A DNA stretch of 64,000 bases from Streptomyces sp. NBC_01549 (lineage in GTDB: Bacteria; Actinomycetota; Actinomycetes; Streptomycetales; Streptomycetaceae), in assembly GCF_026339955.1 (NCBI RefSeq), contig NZ_JAPEPW010000001.1, forward strand, positions 1,984,001-2,048,000, read 5' to 3'. Below, piece after piece: positions 26,309 through 35,044 of the stretch (position 1 is its first letter; each line of letters opens with the position of its first letter). Position numbers and translations under genes: made by a program. A model generated the notes under the pieces. It did no database searches and was not told the origin of the DNA. It saw only the letters and a program-made list of their open reading frames with translations.

Positions 26309-27217
26309 ATGGCCGAGATCATCCAGCGCGACGGGACCTGGGCCTTCGACGGCAGCACGGTCAGGATCACGCCGGGACTCCACCGCTCCGTGCCGCTGTT
26401 CCGGCAGACGTACGGAGAGATCACGGTTCCCCTGGAGGCGGTTTCAGGCATCGTCTACGAGCCCGAACGCAAGCGCGGCAGACTGCGCCTCAGGCTCCGT
26501 GAGGGCGCCGATCCGCTGCTCCAGGCGACCGGCGGGCGGCTCCCCGACGCGGCGGACCCGTACCGGCTGACGGTCGACATCGACCGTACCGGGGTCGCCG
26601 AGTACGTCGCCGAGGAGATCCGGCACGCCCTGCTCCTGGACCAGATCCCCAAGGAACCGGCGAAGGCCTTCCTCCTCGCGGGGCCGCCCGTGCCCGTGTC
26701 CGTCCGGTCCAGCGACGGCACGGTCTCCTTCGACGGCGCGCAGGTGCGGATCGACTGGGCGGACACCTCGGACCGGGTCAAACGGGCGACGGGGCCGCGG
26801 ATCATCGCCGTCGGGGACCTGGTGCAGGTGGAGTGGCTGCCCAACTCCGGGTACGAGGACGGGTTTCTGCGGTTCGTGACGCGCGAGACCGTGTTCTCCA
26901 AACTGCCGCCGGAGAAGGATCCGTTCGCCCTCGACCTGTGGGGCAGCGCCCGCCGCGATCTGCTCACCGCACTCGTCGCCGCCGCGGTGACCGCCCGGCT
27001 GCCGCATCCGTCCCTCCGGGCGGGCGAGCACGTCGACCGGCCCCCGCAACTCACCGCCTCCGCGGCGGGACCGGTGCCGGCGCCCGTACCGCCGCAGGCC
27101 GACCACCACGACGTACTGCTGCGCCGGCTGCGGGAGCTGGGCGAGCTGCACCGCGACGGCGTCCTCACGGACGAGGAGTTCGCGGCGACCAAGGCGGCGG
27201 TACTGCGGGGTTTCTAG
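26309..27217 (+). CDS. DUF4429 protein with C-terminal SHOCT motif
   Basis: 302-aa protein with two DUF4429 units (about residues 10-110 and 120-215; PH-like beta folds, for example IIQRDGTWAFDGSTVRITPG and VRSSDGTVSFDGAQVRIDWA). A Pro-rich linker precedes a SHOCT helix pair at the end (LLRRLRELGELHRDGVLTDE...FAATKAAVL), a short oligomerisation motif. No enzyme motif; likely a cytoplasmic or membrane-associated binding protein. No Shine-Dalgarno precedes the ATG; GAGAAT ends 6 nt upstream, so a leaderless start is possible. Confidence 0.85.
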   Translation: MAEIIQRDGTWAFDGSTVRITPGLHRSVPLFRQTYGEITVPLEAVSGIVYEPERKRGRLRLRLREGADPLLQATGGRLPDAADPYRLTVDIDRTGVAEYVAEEIRHALLLDQIPKEPAKAFLLAGPPVPVSVRSSDGTVSFDGAQVRIDWADTSDRVKRATGPRIIAVGDLVQVEWLPNSGYEDGFLRFVTRETVFSKLPPEKDPFALDLWGSARRDLLTALVAAAVTARLPHPSLRAGEHVDRPPQLTASAAGPVPAPVPPQADHHDVLLRRLRELGELHRDGVLTDEEFAATKAAVLRGF

Positions 27218-27246
27218 GGCCTGTCCGGGCCGAGGCGTTCCGGGAT

Positions 27247-28041
27247 TCAGCTGAGAAGGTCCGGCTCGCTGCGGCTGATGTCCTGCCACAGCGGCTGGTA
27301 GTTGATCCACGCCACCAGGTCGCCGCCGAGCTGCTCCCGGGTCGCGACCGCCTGCTTGTGGTCGATGAGGACGGGGCGGCCCGCGGCCCGTGCGGTCAGC
27401 TGGACCTGGCTGGAGCGTTCCATCGACAGGAACCACCAGGCCGCCGCGTCCACCGAGTCGCCCACGGTCAGCAGCCCGTGGTTGCGCAGCACCAGTGCCT
27501 TGCGGGTGCCGAGCGCGGAGGCGATGCGGCGACCCTCCTCGGTGTCCACGGCGACACCGGTGTACGAGTCGTACAGCGCGATGTCCTCGTAGAAGGCGCA
27601 GCTCTCCTGGCTGATCGGGTCGAGCAGGTCACCGAGGGCGGACAGGGCGCGGCCGTACACGGAGTGGCAGTGCGCGACGGCGACGACATCGGGGCGGGCG
27701 GCGTGGACCTGGGCGTGCACGGTGAACGCCGCCTGGTTCACGTGGTAGCGGCCCTCGATCACCTGCCCGTCCTGGTTGGCCATGACCAGGTCGCTCACGG
27801 TGACGTGCTTGAAGGGCATCCCGAAGGGGTTCACCCAGAAGCAGTCGCTGTACTCCGGGTCGCGCGCGGTGATGTGCCCGGAGACCCCGTCCTCGAAGCC
27901 GAGCCGCCCGAAGATCCGCAGCGCTCCGGCCAGCCGCTCTTTGCGGTGGCGTCGCTCGTCGTCCAACGACTCGTGCATCGGCGGCATGGCGAACCGCAGC
28001 TGGTCGGTGGGCAGGGGCAGGGGCGGAGTGGGCCCTTGCAT
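27247..28041 (-). CDS. Class II aldolase/adducin family protein
   Basis: 264-aa metal-dependent aldolase-fold protein. Zinc ligands are visible: the HCH cluster in VVAVAHCHSVYG and the His in VLRNHGLL. GVSGHITARDPE and FWVNPFGMPF are family substrate-loop signatures. Members include fuculose-1-phosphate aldolase, ribulose-5-phosphate 4-epimerase and decarboxylases; the substrate cannot be told here. GGAGG lies 5 nt before the ATG. Ends close to the convergent DUF4429 gene. Confidence 0.87.
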   Translation of the reverse strand: MQGPTPPLPLPTDQLRFAMPPMHESLDDERRHRKERLAGALRIFGRLGFEDGVSGHITARDPEYSDCFWVNPFGMPFKHVTVSDLVMANQDGQVIEGRYHVNQAAFTVHAQVHAARPDVVAVAHCHSVYGRALSALGDLLDPISQESCAFYEDIALYDSYTGVAVDTEEGRRIASALGTRKALVLRNHGLLTVGDSVDAAAWWFLSMERSSQVQLTARAAGRPVLIDHKQAVATREQLGGDLVAWINYQPLWQDISRSEPDLLS

Positions 28042-28206
28042 AGGTCCTCCAGCACTGGCGTGTTCGATACGGAGCGGAAGTTACCTCTGGTAGGCGCAGG
28101 AGAACAGAGCCGTTCGGTGAAGAGAGTGCGCAACCGTTACGAGACTGCCGGGGCCACCGTTCGAGGGCGCCCGTCGAACGCCCGTCGTTCACCCGCCAAT
28201 CACCCA

Positions 28207-28237
28207 CCAATACCCGACAGAAGGTGTCGGGTATTGG
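28207..28237. promoter_or_regulatory. Perfect 13-bp inverted repeat (operator candidate)
   Basis: CCAATACCCGACA (28207-28219) and TGTCGGGTATTGG (28225-28237) are exact complements across 5 nt, ending 15 nt before the ATG of the PNPOx-like gene. The right arm contains a TATTGG that could be part of a -10 region, and no Shine-Dalgarno is present. Position and symmetry fit a repressor site; a hairpin in a short leader is the alternative. Confidence 0.65.
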
Positions 28238-28252
28238 CGCCACACTCACCGT

Positions 28253-28759
28253 ATGAGCGCTACCAAGAGCCCTGCCGAACATGCGAACCCCGCCCGCTGG
28301 GGCACCTTCGCCGCCGCCGAACCCTCACTCGCCCGCTCGGTCGAAGAGCGTTTCGGGGCCTTCACGCACCACGTCCTCGCGACCCTCCGCAAGGACGGTT
28401 CGCCCCGGACCACCGGGCTGGAGGTGCGTTTCCTGCGCGGCGAACTGTGGCTCGGCATGATGCCGGACTCGCTCAAGGCGCTCGACCTGCGCCGCGACCC
28501 GCGCTTCGCGCTCCAGGCGAACCCGGGTCCGGGCACGGCGATGGGGGGCGGGGACGTCCGGATCAGTGGACGGGCCGTCGAGGTCGACGACGGGGCGGTC
28601 AAGGCCGCGTACGTGAAAGAGGTGGAACCGCCGGAGCCGTTCCACCTCTTCCGCACCGAGCTGACGGAGGTCGCATGGACCTACGTCGAGGACGACACGT
28701 ATCTCGTCGTCCAGGTCTGGACGCCCGGAGAGCCGGTGCGGACTCTCAGGCGGACCTGA
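28253..28759 (+). CDS. Pyridoxamine 5'-phosphate oxidase-like (flavin/F420 split-barrel) protein
   Basis: 168-aa split-barrel protein. VLATLRKDGSPRTTGLEVRF is the typical flavin-fold first strand, and DSLKALDLRRDPRFAL follows the family layout. It may bind FMN or F420 and act as a reductase/oxidase; the substrate is unknown. No Shine-Dalgarno precedes the ATG, and a perfect 13-bp inverted repeat lies immediately upstream, so expression is probably regulated by a dedicated factor. Confidence 0.85.
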   Translation: MSATKSPAEHANPARWGTFAAAEPSLARSVEERFGAFTHHVLATLRKDGSPRTTGLEVRFLRGELWLGMMPDSLKALDLRRDPRFALQANPGPGTAMGGGDVRISGRAVEVDDGAVKAAYVKEVEPPEPFHLFRTELTEVAWTYVEDDTYLVVQVWTPGEPVRTLRRT

Positions 28760-28768
28760 GGGGTGGGA

Positions 28769-30349
28769 CTACTCCCACTCGATCGTGCCCGGGGGCTTGC
28801 TCGTGACGTCGAGGACGACTCGGTTGACGTCCGCGACCTCGTTGGTGATGCGGGTCGAGATCTTGGCGAGGACCTCGTACGGGAGGCGCGACCAGTCGGC
28901 GGTCATCGCGTCCTCGGAGGAGACGGGGCGCAGCACGATCGGGTGACCGTACGTGCGGCCGTCGCCCTGGACACCCACGCTGCGGACGTCCGCGAGCAGG
29001 ACCACCGGGCACTGCCAGATGTCACGGTCCAGGCCGGCCGCCGTGAGCTCCTCGCGGGCGATGGCGTCGGCCTCGCGGAGCAGGTCCAGGCGCTCCTTGG
29101 TGACCTCGCCGACGATCCGGATGCCGAGGCCCGGGCCCGGGAAGGGCTGGCGCTGGACGATCTCGTCGGGGAGACCGAGCTCCTGCCCGACCATCCGGAC
29201 CTCGTCCTTGAACAGCTTGCGCAGCGGCTCGACGAGCTCGAACTCGAGGTCCTCGGGGAGGCCGCCCACGTTGTGGTGGGACTTGATGTTGGCCGTGCCG
29301 GTGCCGCCACCGGACTCGACCACGTCCGGGTAGAGCGTGCCCTGGACGAGGAACGCGACGTCCTCGCCCTCCGCGGCCTCGGCGATGATCTCCGCCTGGG
29401 CCTGCTCGAAGACCCGGATGAACTCCCGGCCGATGATCTTCCGCTTCTCCTCGGGGTCCGAGACACCCTTGAGCGCGGTGAGGAACCGCTCCTGCGCGTC
29501 CACGACCTTCAGCTGCACGCCGGTCGCGGCCACGAAGTCCTTCTCGACCTGCTCGGTCTCGCCCTTGCGCATCAGGCCGTGGTCGACGTACACGCAGGTC
29601 AGTTGGGAGCCGATGGCCTTCTGTACGAGAGCGGCGGCGACGGCGGAGTCCACACCGCCGGAGAGGCCGCAGATGGCGCGCTTGTCGCCGACCTGCTCGC
29701 GGATGAGGGCGACCTGCTCGTCGATGACGTTGCCGGTCGTCCAGTTCGGCGTGAGGCCCGCGCCGCGGTACAGGAAGTGCTCGAGCACCTGCTGGCCGTG
29801 CGTGGAGTGCATGACCTCGGGGTGGTGCTGGACGCCGTACAGCTTCTTCTCGTCGTTCTCGAAGGCCGCGACCGGGACGACGTCCGTGGACGCCGTGACC
29901 GTGAAGCCCTCGGGGGCGGCGCTGCACGCGTCGCCGTGCGACATCCACACCGACTGCTCGTCCGGGGTGCCTTCGAAGAGGGTCGATCCGGACTTGGAGA
30001 CGTGCAGGGGCGTACGGCCGTACTCGCGGGCGCCGGTGTTGTCGACCGTGCCGCCGAGGGTCGTCGCCATCAGCTGGAAGCCGTAGCACATGCCGAAGAC
30101 GGGGACGCCGGACTCGAAGATCGCTCGGTCGAGGCGGGGGGCGCCCTCGGCGTACACCGACGAGGGGCCTCCGGAGAGGATGATCGCCGCCGGGTTCTTG
30201 GCGAGCATCTCCTGGACCGGCATGGTGCTCGGCACGATCTCGCTGTAGACCCGGGCCTCGCGGACGCGGCGGGCGATGAGCTGGGCGTACTGCGCACCGA
30301 AGTCGACGACCAGGACGGTGTCGGGGGCGGCGGGGGACGCTTCTGGCAC
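28769..30349 (-). CDS. guaA: GMP synthase (glutamine-hydrolysing)
   Basis: 526-aa GuaA, last step of GMP synthesis: XMP + ATP + glutamine to GMP. The GATase domain has the nucleophile in [10 protein letters not shown] and the His/Glu in [10 protein letters not shown]; the synthetase has the PP-loop [14 protein letters not shown]; the C-terminus carries [11 protein letters not shown]. Start: GTG at 30349 with GGAAGG upstream; the longer in-frame reading to 30556 crosses intergenic repeat DNA and is rejected. Full length for the family. Confidence 0.97.
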   Translation of the reverse strand: MPEASPAAPDTVLVVDFGAQYAQLIARRVREARVYSEIVPSTMPVQEMLAKNPAAIILSGGPSSVYAEGAPRLDRAIFESGVPVFGMCYGFQLMATTLGGTVDNTGAREYGRTPLHVSKSGSTLFEGTPDEQSVWMSHGDACSAAPEGFTVTASTDVVPVAAFENDEKKLYGVQHHPEVMHSTHGQQVLEHFLYRGAGLTPNWTTGNVIDEQVALIREQVGDKRAICGLSGGVDSAVAAALVQKAIGSQLTCVYVDHGLMRKGETEQVEKDFVAATGVQLKVVDAQERFLTALKGVSDPEEKRKIIGREFIRVFEQAQAEIIAEAAEGEDVAFLVQGTLYPDVVESGGGTGTANIKSHHNVGGLPEDLEFELVEPLRKLFKDEVRMVGQELGLPDEIVQRQPFPGPGLGIRIVGEVTKERLDLLREADAIAREELTAAGLDRDIWQCPVVLLADVRSVGVQGDGRTYGHPIVLRPVSSEDAMTADWSRLPYEVLAKISTRITNEVADVNRVVLDVTSKPPGTIEWE

Positions 30350-30627
30350 GGTTTGCCTTCCGGCGGTGAGCAGGGGGTGTGGGGTATCGAGTCTACCGGG
30401 GGTCCACGCGAGCATGCCTGCACCGGGTTCTCCGCCCCCGCCACCCCTACCCGACCCCTCCCGACTCGGGGGCTCCGCCCCCAAACCCCCGATCGGCCTG
30501 AACGGTCTCGTCCTCAAACGCCGGACAGGCTGAAAGACGCACGCCAGCGCCCTCAAGGGGCGCGGGGAATGCGGGGCGAAGCCCCGTCCGCCCGCACTTG
30601 GGTCCGAGTCTCAGTATCCGAACCCGC
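30350..30627. other. Intergenic region with repeats
   Basis: Holds the guaA promoter somewhere in its first part, repeat copy B at 30433-30535 and a degenerate GGGGCGCGGGGAATGCGGGG hairpin near 30553-30590. No gene seen. Confidence 0.6.
30433..30535. repeat. Streptomyces intergenic repeat, copy B
   Basis: Same unit as 24486-24589: CGCCCCCGCCACCCCTACCC at one end and AACGCCGGACAGGCTGAAAG at the other, with the CCCCCGATCGGCCTGAACGG core. Confidence 0.8.
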
Positions 30628-30657
30628 TTGGACGTGGCACGGCCCTGTGGGCATACT
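30628..30657 (+). promoter_or_regulatory. Promoter of the chorismate mutase leader
   Basis: TTGGAC (30628-30633), an 18-bp spacer and CATACT (30652-30657). The predicted start is 30664, the A of the leader-peptide ATG. Confidence 0.55.
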
Positions 30658-30663
30658 GCTTGC

Positions 30664-30735
30664 ATGCTCACGCAGGCGACCTTCCTGTTTACCTATGGCA
30701 ACCGGCCCACCGGCTGCCATGGTCGTGCTGCTTGA
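30664..30735 (+). CDS. Leader peptide of a candidate Phe/Tyr attenuator
   Basis: 23-codon ORF before the chorismate mutase gene. It contains ATFLFTYGN: two Phe and one Tyr within five codons, read as TTC CTG TTT ACC TAT. TTT and TAT are rare in such G+C-rich genomes and would slow ribosomes when charged tRNA is short. The promoter places the transcript start at its ATG, so it is probably leaderless. Chorismate mutase makes prephenate, the precursor of Phe and Tyr, so the codon content fits the product. A terminator-like hairpin follows 25 bp after the stop. Confidence 0.6.
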   Translation: MLTQATFLFTYGNRPTGCHGRAA

Positions 30736-30760
30736 GCAACTGACAAGCGACTTCCCAGGC

Positions 30761-30795
30761 GCCCCGGGCCGACAAGGCCCGGGGCTTCTGTCGTT
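30761..30795 (+). terminator. Attenuator-type terminator before chorismate mutase
   Basis: GCCCCGGGCC (30761-30770) pairs exactly with GGCCCGGGGC (30776-30785) around GACAA and is followed by TTCTGTCGTTT. It stands between the leader peptide and the structural gene. A competing partner may be the ACCGGCCCACCGG stretch just after the Tyr codon, but that pairing is weak by eye. Confidence 0.65.
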
Positions 30796-30842
30796 TCCGG
30801 GTCCTGCCGATCCGGGGCACCTCATCCCAAGAGGAGCCCACC

Positions 30843-31127
30843 ATGGCCGACGTACTCGACAAGACCGGCGCCCGTACCGACGAGGCCGCAGACGTGATCA
30901 CCGGCGCCCGCGAACGCATCGACGCCCTCGACGACCGGATCATCGGCCTCGTCCAGGAACGGATGGCCGTGTCGAAGGTGATCCAGGAGGCCCGGATCGA
31001 GTCCGGTGGCCGCCGGGTGAACCTCTCGCGCGAGATGGAGATCCTCGCCCACTTCAGGGACGCGCTCGGCAAGCCCGGCACCTCGCTCGCCATGACGCTG
31101 CTGGAGCTGTGCCGCGGCCGCGTCTGA
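30843..31127 (+). CDS. AroQ-type chorismate mutase
   Basis: 94-aa monofunctional chorismate mutase (chorismate to prephenate). The family helix 1 is visible as ARERIDALDDRIIGLVQERM with active-site Arg residues, then VSKVIQEARI with the Lys and RRVNLSREMEILAHF. Size fits the AroQ mutase domain alone, without dehydratase or dehydrogenase fusion. Shine-Dalgarno GAGGAG precedes the ATG. Expression is probably controlled by the upstream leader and terminator. Confidence 0.92.
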   Translation: MADVLDKTGARTDEAADVITGARERIDALDDRIIGLVQERMAVSKVIQEARIESGGRRVNLSREMEILAHFRDALGKPGTSLAMTLLELCRGRV

Positions 31128-31620
31128 CCCCGTACGCGACGTACGCACGTACGCATGCCCTCTCACCCGTACGGCGCGTGACCGGGGCGCCGCGGACTTC
31201 GTTGGTCCCGGTGTCCGTGCCAGCCAGGGGCGGGCCCGAAAGAACCACGCGTGGCTCCACTGGGGCGATGAGACGTACGGATCGTGCCGTACGTCGTGGG
31301 ACCTCGTCCCAGGGGTGTGACCGGACGGCAGGGGACAGCAGCCCGGTCACTCAAGAGAACGGTCGGCTCCGGGGACGCCCGGGGCCGTCCGACGGAATCT
31401 GATCGACGAAATCTGTTCGACGGCCCGAGCACACCCCCAGGCTCTGGGATCCGCTCCGCTCCACGGTCCCAGTCCCGTACCCCCATGTTCGTACCGAGAC
31501 CCGCGGCGCACCCCCCGGCGCCGCTCCCCAAGCACCGGCGCTGCCCTGACGTCGGTGCTGGCGAAGAAGGGCCCCGCGGTCTCCGTCCCGCGGGGCCCTT
31601 CGCACGCCCGTCGGATCCCG
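31128..31620. other. Intergenic region, no gene
   Basis: About 490 bp between convergent genes. It contains a short hairpin GACGTACGG-ATCGTG-CCGTACGTC (31272-31295), CGTACGC-rich sequence near 31131-31155, and the terminator at 31566-31601. No supported reading frame on either strand. Confidence 0.6.
31566..31601. terminator. Terminator hairpin after the TM protein gene
   Basis: GAAGGGCCCCGCGG (31566-31579) and CCGCGGGGCCCTTC (31588-31601) form a perfect 14-bp stem with an 8-nt loop, about 20 bp beyond the stop of the minus-strand gene. Confidence 0.8.
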
Positions 31621-32820
31621 TCAGGTGCGGGACACCGTGCCGCACGTCTCCGTGCCGGAGTGCCGGATGTCCCGGCTTCGGTCGTACGGGTCGGTCGTGG
31701 GCCCCGTCGGAGGCGCGCCGGTGGGGGCGGCCGAGACGAACTGGGGGTGCAGGAAACCGTCGTAGACGTCGCAGGAGGTGTTGCCGAGGTCCTGGTCGTA
31801 CCGGGTGATCGACAGCTTGCCGGGAGTGGCCTGGTACTTCCGCGGGTCGAGGAGTTCGAGGTCGAGGACGCGGCGCACGATGGTGCGGGCCACTTCGGTC
31901 GACGCCCCGGACGTCTCCGTCGCCCCCGACGCCTTCGATGCCTGGTCCGCCTGGATCAGGGGGTAGACGAAGGTGTAGTCCATGTGGATGGCGACGGACG
32001 CGTGTGCGCCCGCCTTGAACGTCGTCCGGCCCCGGACCTTGACCACATCCCCGGCCGGCCGCACCTCGGCCGGGTCGAACCGGCTGAAGAGCAACAGCGG
32101 ATCGTGCTTCTTCCCCGGCGCGCGCAGCCAGCTGTTCACGTCGTCCAGCATGCGGGGCTGCTTCGGGTCGAGGAGCGCGAGCACGCTCTCGGGGCGCTCG
32201 CCCCGCAGGGTCCCCGGGTTCAGGTTCGCGCCGACGAGCAGGGTCTTCGCCTGCTTCAGGGCCGCGGCCACCTGCGCGCTCGTGAACGTACCGACCGGCG
32301 TCGCCTTCGGTACGACGATGGCGGCGGCACCGTCGGCCCAGCGCTCGGCGGGCGATCCGGCGAACGGCCTGTCGAGGGTGGGCGTGTCGGGCGCGGCGCT
32401 GGAGGGAACGGCGGTCGGAGGCGCGGTCTCGGCGGGCAGCGCGGCGGCGGACGCACCCCCTGACGGCGTACCGGACGACGTGCCGAAGGGGTCGCCCGGC
32501 AACAGCGAGGGCTTGACCGCCACCAGCGCCACGGCGATCGCGACGGGCACGCCGAGGATCGCCCACAGCCGGCGCCGACGGGACGCGCGCCCGTCCATCT
32601 CCCGCCACGCGGGGCCTGTCCGCCAGCCCTCCGGCTGAGCACCCCGCGCCTCCTCCTGCCTCAGCCGCTCAGTCACCATGCGGGCGCGCGCGGACGGCTC
32701 CTTGGGCGCCCCGGACAATCGGATGTCCCGCTCGCTGTCCTGCACAAACCGCTCCCATACGTCGTCCGGTATGGACGACTCGGGCTCCTCGGACGGCTCC
32801 TTGGACGGCTTCTCGGCCAC
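31621..32820 (-). CDS. Single-pass membrane protein (conserved hypothetical)
   Basis: 399-aa protein with a charged cytoplasmic N-terminus (KPSKEPSEEPESSIPDDVWE), one membrane helix after an Arg cluster (RRRRLWAILGVPVAIAVALV, about residues 80-100), a Ser/Pro/Ala linker and an extracytoplasmic domain of about 270 residues with two Cys (NTSCDVYDG; TETCGTV). No family recognised. Start: GTG at 32820 with GGGGGAGAGG upstream. Could be a sensor or wall-linked protein; the sequence does not decide. Confidence 0.75.
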   Translation of the reverse strand: MAEKPSKEPSEEPESSIPDDVWERFVQDSERDIRLSGAPKEPSARARMVTERLRQEEARGAQPEGWRTGPAWREMDGRASRRRRLWAILGVPVAIAVALVAVKPSLLPGDPFGTSSGTPSGGASAAALPAETAPPTAVPSSAAPDTPTLDRPFAGSPAERWADGAAAIVVPKATPVGTFTSAQVAAALKQAKTLLVGANLNPGTLRGERPESVLALLDPKQPRMLDDVNSWLRAPGKKHDPLLLFSRFDPAEVRPAGDVVKVRGRTTFKAGAHASVAIHMDYTFVYPLIQADQASKASGATETSGASTEVARTIVRRVLDLELLDPRKYQATPGKLSITRYDQDLGNTSCDVYDGFLHPQFVSAAPTGAPPTGPTTDPYDRSRDIRHSGTETCGTVSRT

Positions 32821-33005
32821 GGCGCTCGCGCCTCTCCCCCATGATCGACCTGCTGATCGGCTTACTCGACAGTCAAGCGAGGGACAGTTCTAAGCCGTGC
32901 GACAGGGAGTTCACAAGTCGAACGCGGATATGACCCGTCCCACATGGGAATTCCCGGAGCCGCCCCGCCCAACGTTCCCGGAACATGGCCACCCCTCAGA
33001 TACGT

Positions 33006-33521
33006 TCAGAGACAACGCAGTTCGCACCAGACGGTCTTGCCCCCACCCGGTGCCGACTCCACACCCCACTTGTCGGCGACCGCCTCGACCAGCGCGAGCC
33101 CCCGCCCCGACTCGTCCGTCGGAACGGCACACCGCACCCTCGGTAACGGCCCGGCCGCGCGGTCGCGTACAGCCAGCCACACGCCGTCGCCGTCGTCCGT
33201 CCGCGCCAGCACGGTGACGCAGCGGCGGTCCGGTACGTGGCGGTACACGTTCGACAGGAGTTCGGTGACGACCAGTTCGGCGGTGTCGGCGACGCCGGGC
33301 AACTCCCATGCGCGAAACAGCGCCCGGACGGTGCGGCGCACATGGCGGGGGCTGTGGTCGCCCACCGTGAGGACGATCCGGTAGTGGCCACCGGCCGGAC
33401 CGTCCATGCACTCCACGCCGCTCATGCCGTTTACGTCATTGCCGCCGTTTACGTCGTTCCCGCCGTTCACCGACTGTCCGTCCAGCCGCCCGCCCACCTG
33501 CCGGTTCGATTCGTCGTTCAT
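33006..33521 (-). CDS. HATPase (anti-sigma/AbaA-like) protein of a WhiJ-type triad
   Basis: 171-aa protein with a GHKL ATPase domain of the RsbW/SpoIIAB type: TELLSNVYRHV (N box) and DESGRGLALVEAVADKWGVE (G1 region). It lacks an evident sigma-binding partner. The N-terminus has a DNA tandem repeat giving NGGNDVNGGNDVNG. Divergent from an HTH/DUF5753 gene and its DUF397 partner, the usual WhiJ-type arrangement of Streptomyces developmental or antibiotic regulation. Start ATG 33521; the longer frame crosses the promoter region. Confidence 0.82.
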   Translation of the reverse strand: MNDESNRQVGGRLDGQSVNGGNDVNGGNDVNGMSGVECMDGPAGGHYRIVLTVGDHSPRHVRRTVRALFRAWELPGVADTAELVVTELLSNVYRHVPDRRCVTVLARTDDGDGVWLAVRDRAAGPLPRVRCAVPTDESGRGLALVEAVADKWGVESAPGGGKTVWCELRCL

Positions 33522-33624
33522 GGGACAAGGCTGGACTGCGGCGATTACGCTCCGCCATGGAGTGAACACAACTTTCCACTCCGTCACGGACGATGCGACC
33601 GTTGGCGACAGCAAAGGAGCTGCC

Positions 33625-34491
33625 ATGGCCAACATCAAGTCCCTCGACCCCGGGGCCTCTCCGCTCCACTACTTCGGCGCGGAGCTGCGCCGCCTGAGAG
33701 AGGAAGCCGGACTGACGCTGGAGCAGGTCGGCAAGAGAGTGTTCCTCACCGGTTCGATGATCGGCCAGATCGAGACGGCCGCGAGAGTCCCCAAGGACGA
33801 GCACGTGCCCCGCCTCGACACGGCCGTGGACGGCAAGGGCGCACTGGTGCGGGCCTGGATCCTGGCGCAGCGCAGCCGACTGCCGGGCTGGTTCCAGCGG
33901 GTGGCGCGGATGGAGGCGACCGCGAAGGGAATCCACGTGTTCCAGGCGCAGTTGGTGCACGGCCTGCTCCAGACCCCGGCGTACGCGGGGGCCGTGCTCG
34001 GCGTGATGAGCACGCGCGATCTCGACACGAGCGTGGAGGCCCGCATCGCCCGCCAGGAGATCCTGCGCCGCGAGGAACCGCCGGTGTTCTGGGCGGTGTT
34101 CGGCGAGGGGGTGCTCTACCAGGAGATCGGCGGGCCCACGACCATGCGGGGACAACTGGCGCGCCTGTTGGAGTACGCGGACGTGGACGAGGTGCAGATC
34201 CAGATCCTGCCGTACTCGGCCGGAGCACACACCGGGCTGATGGGGTCGTTCAACATCTACTCCTTCGACGACCAGGCGAGCGTGGCGTACATGGAGGGGT
34301 ACGAGGACGGCTGGGCCACCATCAACCCGAAGGAGGTCAGGGCCCGTTCACTTCGTTACGATCTCCTACGAGCCTCCGCGCTGTCCCCGGCGGACTCGAT
34401 GGAACTCATCGCCCGAGTGATGAAGGAGCGCTATGAGCACCGCCCAGACTCCGACGCCGACTCCGATTCGGGCCCGCGTCCAGTGGCGTAA
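33625..34491 (+). CDS. HTH (XRE) regulator with DUF5753, WhiJ-like
   Basis: 288-aa regulator. Residues about 15-70 form an XRE helix-turn-helix (LRRLREEAGLTLEQVGKRVF; MIGQIETAARVP); the rest is a DUF5753 domain with the signature VHGLLQTPAYAGAVL and QILPYSAGAHTG. AAAGGAG precedes the ATG. The start codon of the DUF397 gene lies within its 3' end (59-bp overlap), so the pair is co-translated. Confidence 0.9.
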   Translation: MANIKSLDPGASPLHYFGAELRRLREEAGLTLEQVGKRVFLTGSMIGQIETAARVPKDEHVPRLDTAVDGKGALVRAWILAQRSRLPGWFQRVARMEATAKGIHVFQAQLVHGLLQTPAYAGAVLGVMSTRDLDTSVEARIARQEILRREEPPVFWAVFGEGVLYQEIGGPTTMRGQLARLLEYADVDEVQIQILPYSAGAHTGLMGSFNIYSFDDQASVAYMEGYEDGWATINPKEVRARSLRYDLLRASALSPADSMELIARVMKERYEHRPDSDADSDSGPRPVA

Positions 34492-34657
34492 GTCCAGCTA
34501 CAGCGGCGACACAGGCGGCGACTGCGTCGAGGTCGCCGACCTCCCCCAGGCCGTCGCCGTCCGCGACTCCAAGCAGCCCGAGGGTCCTGCCTTCACGGTG
34601 AGCCCCGGGGCGTTCGAGGTGTTTGTGCGGGGGGCGGCGAACGGGCTTATGCGCTGA
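34433..34657 (+). CDS. DUF397 small protein
   Basis: 74-aa DUF397 protein: VQWRKSSYSGDTGGDCVEVAD is the family core, then VAVRDSKQPEGPAFTVSP. DUF397 proteins bind and modulate the adjacent WhiJ-like HTH regulator. AAGGAGCGCT precedes the ATG, which overlaps the regulator gene. Confidence 0.9.
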   Translation: MSTAQTPTPTPIRARVQWRKSSYSGDTGGDCVEVADLPQAVAVRDSKQPEGPAFTVSPGAFEVFVRGAANGLMR

Positions 34658-34719
34658 GGCAGTTGGCGGAGGGCGTCCCAACGGCGGTCTCCGGAACCAG
34701 ATGAGTGGGCGGGGCCCGG

Positions 34720-35000
34720 AGACTGGAGGCACCACCTCGGACCCTGCCCACTCGACCCGCCATCGCGCTCAAGTCCCGTTCGGCGTGGCCTGCTTGGCCC
34801 GCGTCGCGCACCAGCGCACGGTTCGTCTCGGCCTGCCGCATCGGCGCACCGACCCGCTCGGCGAGGGCCAGGATAAAGTCCAGGTCCTTGCCGACGAGTT
34901 GGAGTGTGAAGGCCACCCGCGTCTCGTCCCGGTAGAGGTAGGCGTCCCGCTTGTCCAGACCGGCTGGTCCGCCGAGCGACGGGCTCGGTCCATCTTCCGC
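34720..35000 (-). pseudogene. C-terminal fragment of a beta-hydroxyacid dehydrogenase
   Basis: The minus strand reads LDKRDAYLYRDETRVAFTLQ, then LVGKDLDFILALAERVGAPM and AGHAERDLSAMA. This is the C-terminal substrate domain of 3-hydroxyisobutyrate/6-phosphogluconate-type dehydrogenases (FxLxLxxKDLxLxLxxAxxxGxPxP...GHGDxDxSAM pattern). The N-terminal Rossmann domain is absent and a foreign tail follows to a stop at 34647. A remnant at the border of the toxin island. Confidence 0.7.
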
Positions 35001-35044
35001 GTGAGGTGCACTCGTTGGAGGGGCTCACTTGTGAAATCGCCGGC

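Noticed and set aside
30350..30556. N-terminal extension of GMP synthase
   Set aside because: The extra residues are translated intergenic repeat DNA; GTG at 30349 has a proper Shine-Dalgarno and the normal family start.
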